From NCBI RefSeq assembly GCF_027627575.1, contig NZ_CP114065.1, positions 2,542,001 to 2,606,000 of the forward strand: DNA of 64,000 bases. The letters are read 5' to 3'. Source of the stretch: Kribbella sp. CA-293567 (GTDB taxonomy: Bacteria > Actinomycetota > Actinomycetes > Propionibacteriales > Kribbellaceae). Positions within the stretch are counted from its first letter, which is position 1. Every line of letters starts with the position of its first letter. A model generated the notes under the pieces. It was not told the DNA's origin and did no database searches. It saw only the letters and a program-made list of their open reading frames with translations. This document shows, piece after piece, positions 62,165 through 64,000 of this stretch. The position numbers and the translations under genes were made by a program.

Positions 62165-63324
62165 GCATCGACATCGCCGCGCCCTCCCGCTCGGCCCGCG
62201 CGGCCCGGGTGGCCACCTGGACGTACTTCGGCCTGAACGGTTTCGCGGTCGGCATGTGGGTCGTGCACATCCCGAACGTCGAGCACGCGACCGGCATCTC
62301 GCACAGCACCCTCGGCTTCCTGCTGCTCATCCTGGGCGGCGCGGCCTTCGTCGGCATGCAGGTGGCCGGGCCGCTGGCCGACCGGGTCGGTCAGCGGCGG
62401 CTGGTGCCCACGGCCGGTGTCCTGCTCGGCATCTCGTTGTTCGGTCCGGGCCTGGCCGACAGCTGGTGGACGCTCGGACTCGCATTGCTCGCGGTCGGCT
62501 TCGGCAACGGGTCGATCGACGTCGCGATGAACTCGCAGGCGGTGGTCGTCGAGCGCGCGTACCCGCGGCCCATCATGGCTGCCTTCCACGCCATGTGGTC
62601 GATCGGTGGCGCGTTCGCGGCGTTGATCGGAGCGTCGACCTTGAAGGCCGGAGTGTCGACGGCTGTGTCGCTGAGCGTCTCCGGCGCGGTGGTCATCGTG
62701 GTCTCGCTGGCCGTGAGCCGCCTGTTGCTGGAGCCGGAGCCCGCGCCCGAGCCGGCCGTGGATGAGCCGGCGCGAGTCGCGCCGCCCACGAAGCTGGTCT
62801 GGCAACTCGGTGCGCTGGCCTTCGCGCTCATGCTGGCCGAGGGCGTGGCGAACGACTGGGCCGCACTGCAGTTCCGGGATGTGCTCGACACCTCGACCAG
62901 CACCGCGGCGTACGCGTACGGCGCATTCGCCGTCGCCATGACGATCGGGCGGTTCGCCACTGATCGAGTGGCGGCGGTCGTCGGGCCGGCGGCCATCGTC
63001 CGGTACGGCGCGCTGCTGGCCGCGATCGGTCTGACCACGGTCATCGTGGTGCCGTGGGTGCCGGTGTCCCTGATCGGCTGGGCCATCTTCGGCCTCGGCC
63101 TGTCGGGCGGCGTACCGCAGCTCTTCACCGCCGCCGGGAACCTCGATCCGCGAGCTTCCGGCGCCCTGATGGCGAAGGTGGTCGGCCTCGGGTACGTCGG
63201 CCTGCTGGCCGGCCCCGCCGTGATCGGCGCCCTGGCTCACTTCATGCCGCTGAACCTCGCCTTCATCCTCCCCGTCGTCCTCTGCCTGATCACCGTCGCC
63301 TCGGCCTCGGTGATGAAGCGTTAG
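62161..63324 (+). CDS. MFS transporter
   Basis: 387 residues with about 12 membrane segments and MFS loop motifs (AGPLADRVGQRRLVP). The TTG start at 62161 overlaps the DeoR stop by four bases (TTGA) and follows GGAAGG by six bases. It is probably a paralogue of the MFS gene on the minus strand and may move a related sugar or nucleoside. It is translationally coupled to the regulator. Confidence 0.88.
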   Translation: MSIDIAAPSRSARAARVATWTYFGLNGFAVGMWVVHIPNVEHATGISHSTLGFLLLILGGAAFVGMQVAGPLADRVGQRRLVPTAGVLLGISLFGPGLADSWWTLGLALLAVGFGNGSIDVAMNSQAVVVERAYPRPIMAAFHAMWSIGGAFAALIGASTLKAGVSTAVSLSVSGAVVIVVSLAVSRLLLEPEPAPEPAVDEPARVAPPTKLVWQLGALAFALMLAEGVANDWAALQFRDVLDTSTSTAAYAYGAFAVAMTIGRFATDRVAAVVGPAAIVRYGALLAAIGLTTVIVVPWVPVSLIGWAIFGLGLSGGVPQLFTAAGNLDPRASGALMAKVVGLGYVGLLAGPAVIGALAHFMPLNLAFILPVVLCLITVASASVMKR

Positions 63325-63348
63325 CTCGGCAACGAAAATCTGGTGCGG

Positions 63349-64000
63349 TCACAGCAGTTCCCCTTCTTCGTCGTCGATCATTCCTGCCGCGAGGGTCCAT
63401 CCGTCGTGGGCGTCGATCAGCAGGAATGATCCGGTGATGTTGTTGCTGGAGTACGGGTCAGCGGCCAGTGGTGCGGCGATCTTGAGCTGCACCTTGCCGA
63501 TGTCGTTCAGTTCGAGCCCGGTGGCGTCGATGACTCCGAGCGTGTCCAGATCGAGCGCACCGTTGATCTTGGTGACGATCGCCTGGGCAGTGGTGGTGGT
63601 GTGCTTGATCAGCAGCCGGGCGCCCACGGTCAGTGGGCGGTCCGACAGCCAGCACACGGTGGCGAGGAGTTCCCGGCGGGTGCCGGGGGAGGAGTCGGCC
63701 GAGACGATGACCGATCCGCGGGCGACGTCGAGGTCGTCGGCGAGCCGGACGGTGACGGCTTCACCGGCGACCGCAGAGGGCCGCTCCGCGACCGCCGTAC
63801 CGGTAGCGCTGATGACGGCGCGGTCGATGCCGGAGACCGAGGTACGCCGGCCGGCCGGTAGCACAATGACCTCGTCGCCGACAGAAACGGTGCCGGAGGC
63901 AACGGTGCCGGTGTAGCCGCGGTAGTCGCGGTACTGGTCGTCGGTTTGGGGGCGGATGACGTATTGGACGGGGAAGCGCAGTGGCCGGCTGGAGGTGTCG
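63349..64000 (-). CDS. cysN: Sulfate adenylyltransferase large (GTPase) subunit, C-terminal part
   Basis: The frame runs off the right edge, so only the C-terminal ~216 residues are here. Segments such as PLRFPVQYVIRPQ, YRGYTGTVASGTVSVGDEV, RRTSVSGID and NINGALDLDTLGVI-like (TKINGALDLDTLGVI) match the EF-Tu-like domains of CysN. It acts with CysD to activate sulfate as APS. The GTPase domain lies outside the window, so fusion to CysC cannot be seen, although the end here (MIDDEEGELL) shows no APS kinase domain. Confidence 0.87.
   Translation of the reverse strand, partial: DTSSRPLRFPVQYVIRPQTDDQYRDYRGYTGTVASGTVSVGDEVIVLPAGRRTSVSGIDRAVISATGTAVAERPSAVAGEAVTVRLADDLDVARGSVIVSADSSPGTRRELLATVCWLSDRPLTVGARLLIKHTTTTAQAIVTKINGALDLDTLGVIDATGLELNDIGKVQLKIAAPLAADPYSSNNITGSFLLIDAHDGWTLAAGMIDDEEGELL

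Overview
The window looks like chromosomal DNA of a high-GC actinomycete. The likeliest group is Kribbella or a close relative in the Propionibacteriales. This is an inference from very GC-rich codon use, actinobacterial families (mycothiol-type isomerase, F420-linked proteins, a lysine-rich HU, an NdgR/LtbR-type IclR regulator, the TmsA/TmsB lipid pair) and many apparently leaderless genes. No marker gene here fixes the species.

Layout. (1) 1-5.2 kb: the 3' part of an RHS/YD-repeat polymorphic toxin with a Hint domain, its immunity gene, an orphan gene, and the decayed remains of a second toxin/immunity cassette next to a transposase scrap. Base composition is lower here. (2) 5.3-14.4 kb: accessory metabolism. 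It holds a deazaflavin-dependent nitroreductase, an SDR with a divergent TetR gene, the 10-methyl fatty acid pair tmsA-tmsB, a TIGR03086 protein, a 2-hydroxyacid dehydrogenase, a BNR propeller/MoaD pair, and a stand-alone AICAR transformylase behind a ZTP riboswitch. (3) 14.6-48.4 kb: most branched-chain amino acid genes as interspersed units (ilvD; ilvB-ilvN-ilvC behind a leader peptide and attenuator; a small gene-leuB; ilvE; cimA with an ACT-like partner behind a second attenuator; the NdgR-type regulator divergent from leuC-leuD). serA, class I ribonucleotide reductase nrdA-nrdB behind a cobalamin riboswitch, gltX and two tRNAs lie among them. leuA and ilvA are not seen. (4) 48.4-53.8 kb: a CorA-type transporter behind a structured leader, HU, cofC, plsC and gpsA. 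(5) 53.8-64 kb: a ROK regulator divergent from a Gfo/Idh/MocA dehydrogenase and a sugar isomerase, a 1.1-kb tandem-repeat tract, MerR/methyltransferase, two related MFS transporters around a DeoR regulator, and the C-terminal part of cysN.

How the genes work together. IlvB/N, IlvC and IlvD make the 2-keto acids of valine and isoleucine. CimA feeds 2-ketobutyrate from pyruvate through citramalate, and LeuC/D and LeuB serve both the leucine and the citramalate routes. IlvE performs the final transamination. Control is visible as leader peptides rich in Ile/Leu/Val codons followed by intrinsic terminators (ilvB and cimA clear, leuB weaker) and as a palindrome between the NdgR-type regulator and leuC. 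NrdB has Phe where most class I enzymes carry the radical Tyr, so it is probably a Mn/Fe (class Ic-type) enzyme, and its operon is probably repressed when vitamin B12 is available. GpsA and PlsC start phospholipid synthesis, and CofC serves the F420 pathway that the nitroreductase-family protein may use.

The best candidates for something undescribed are the ACT-like protein coupled to cimA, the structured leader with a small ORF before corA, the BNR/MoaD pair, the 50-residue protein coupled to leuB, and two stem-loop elements that differ by compensatory changes.
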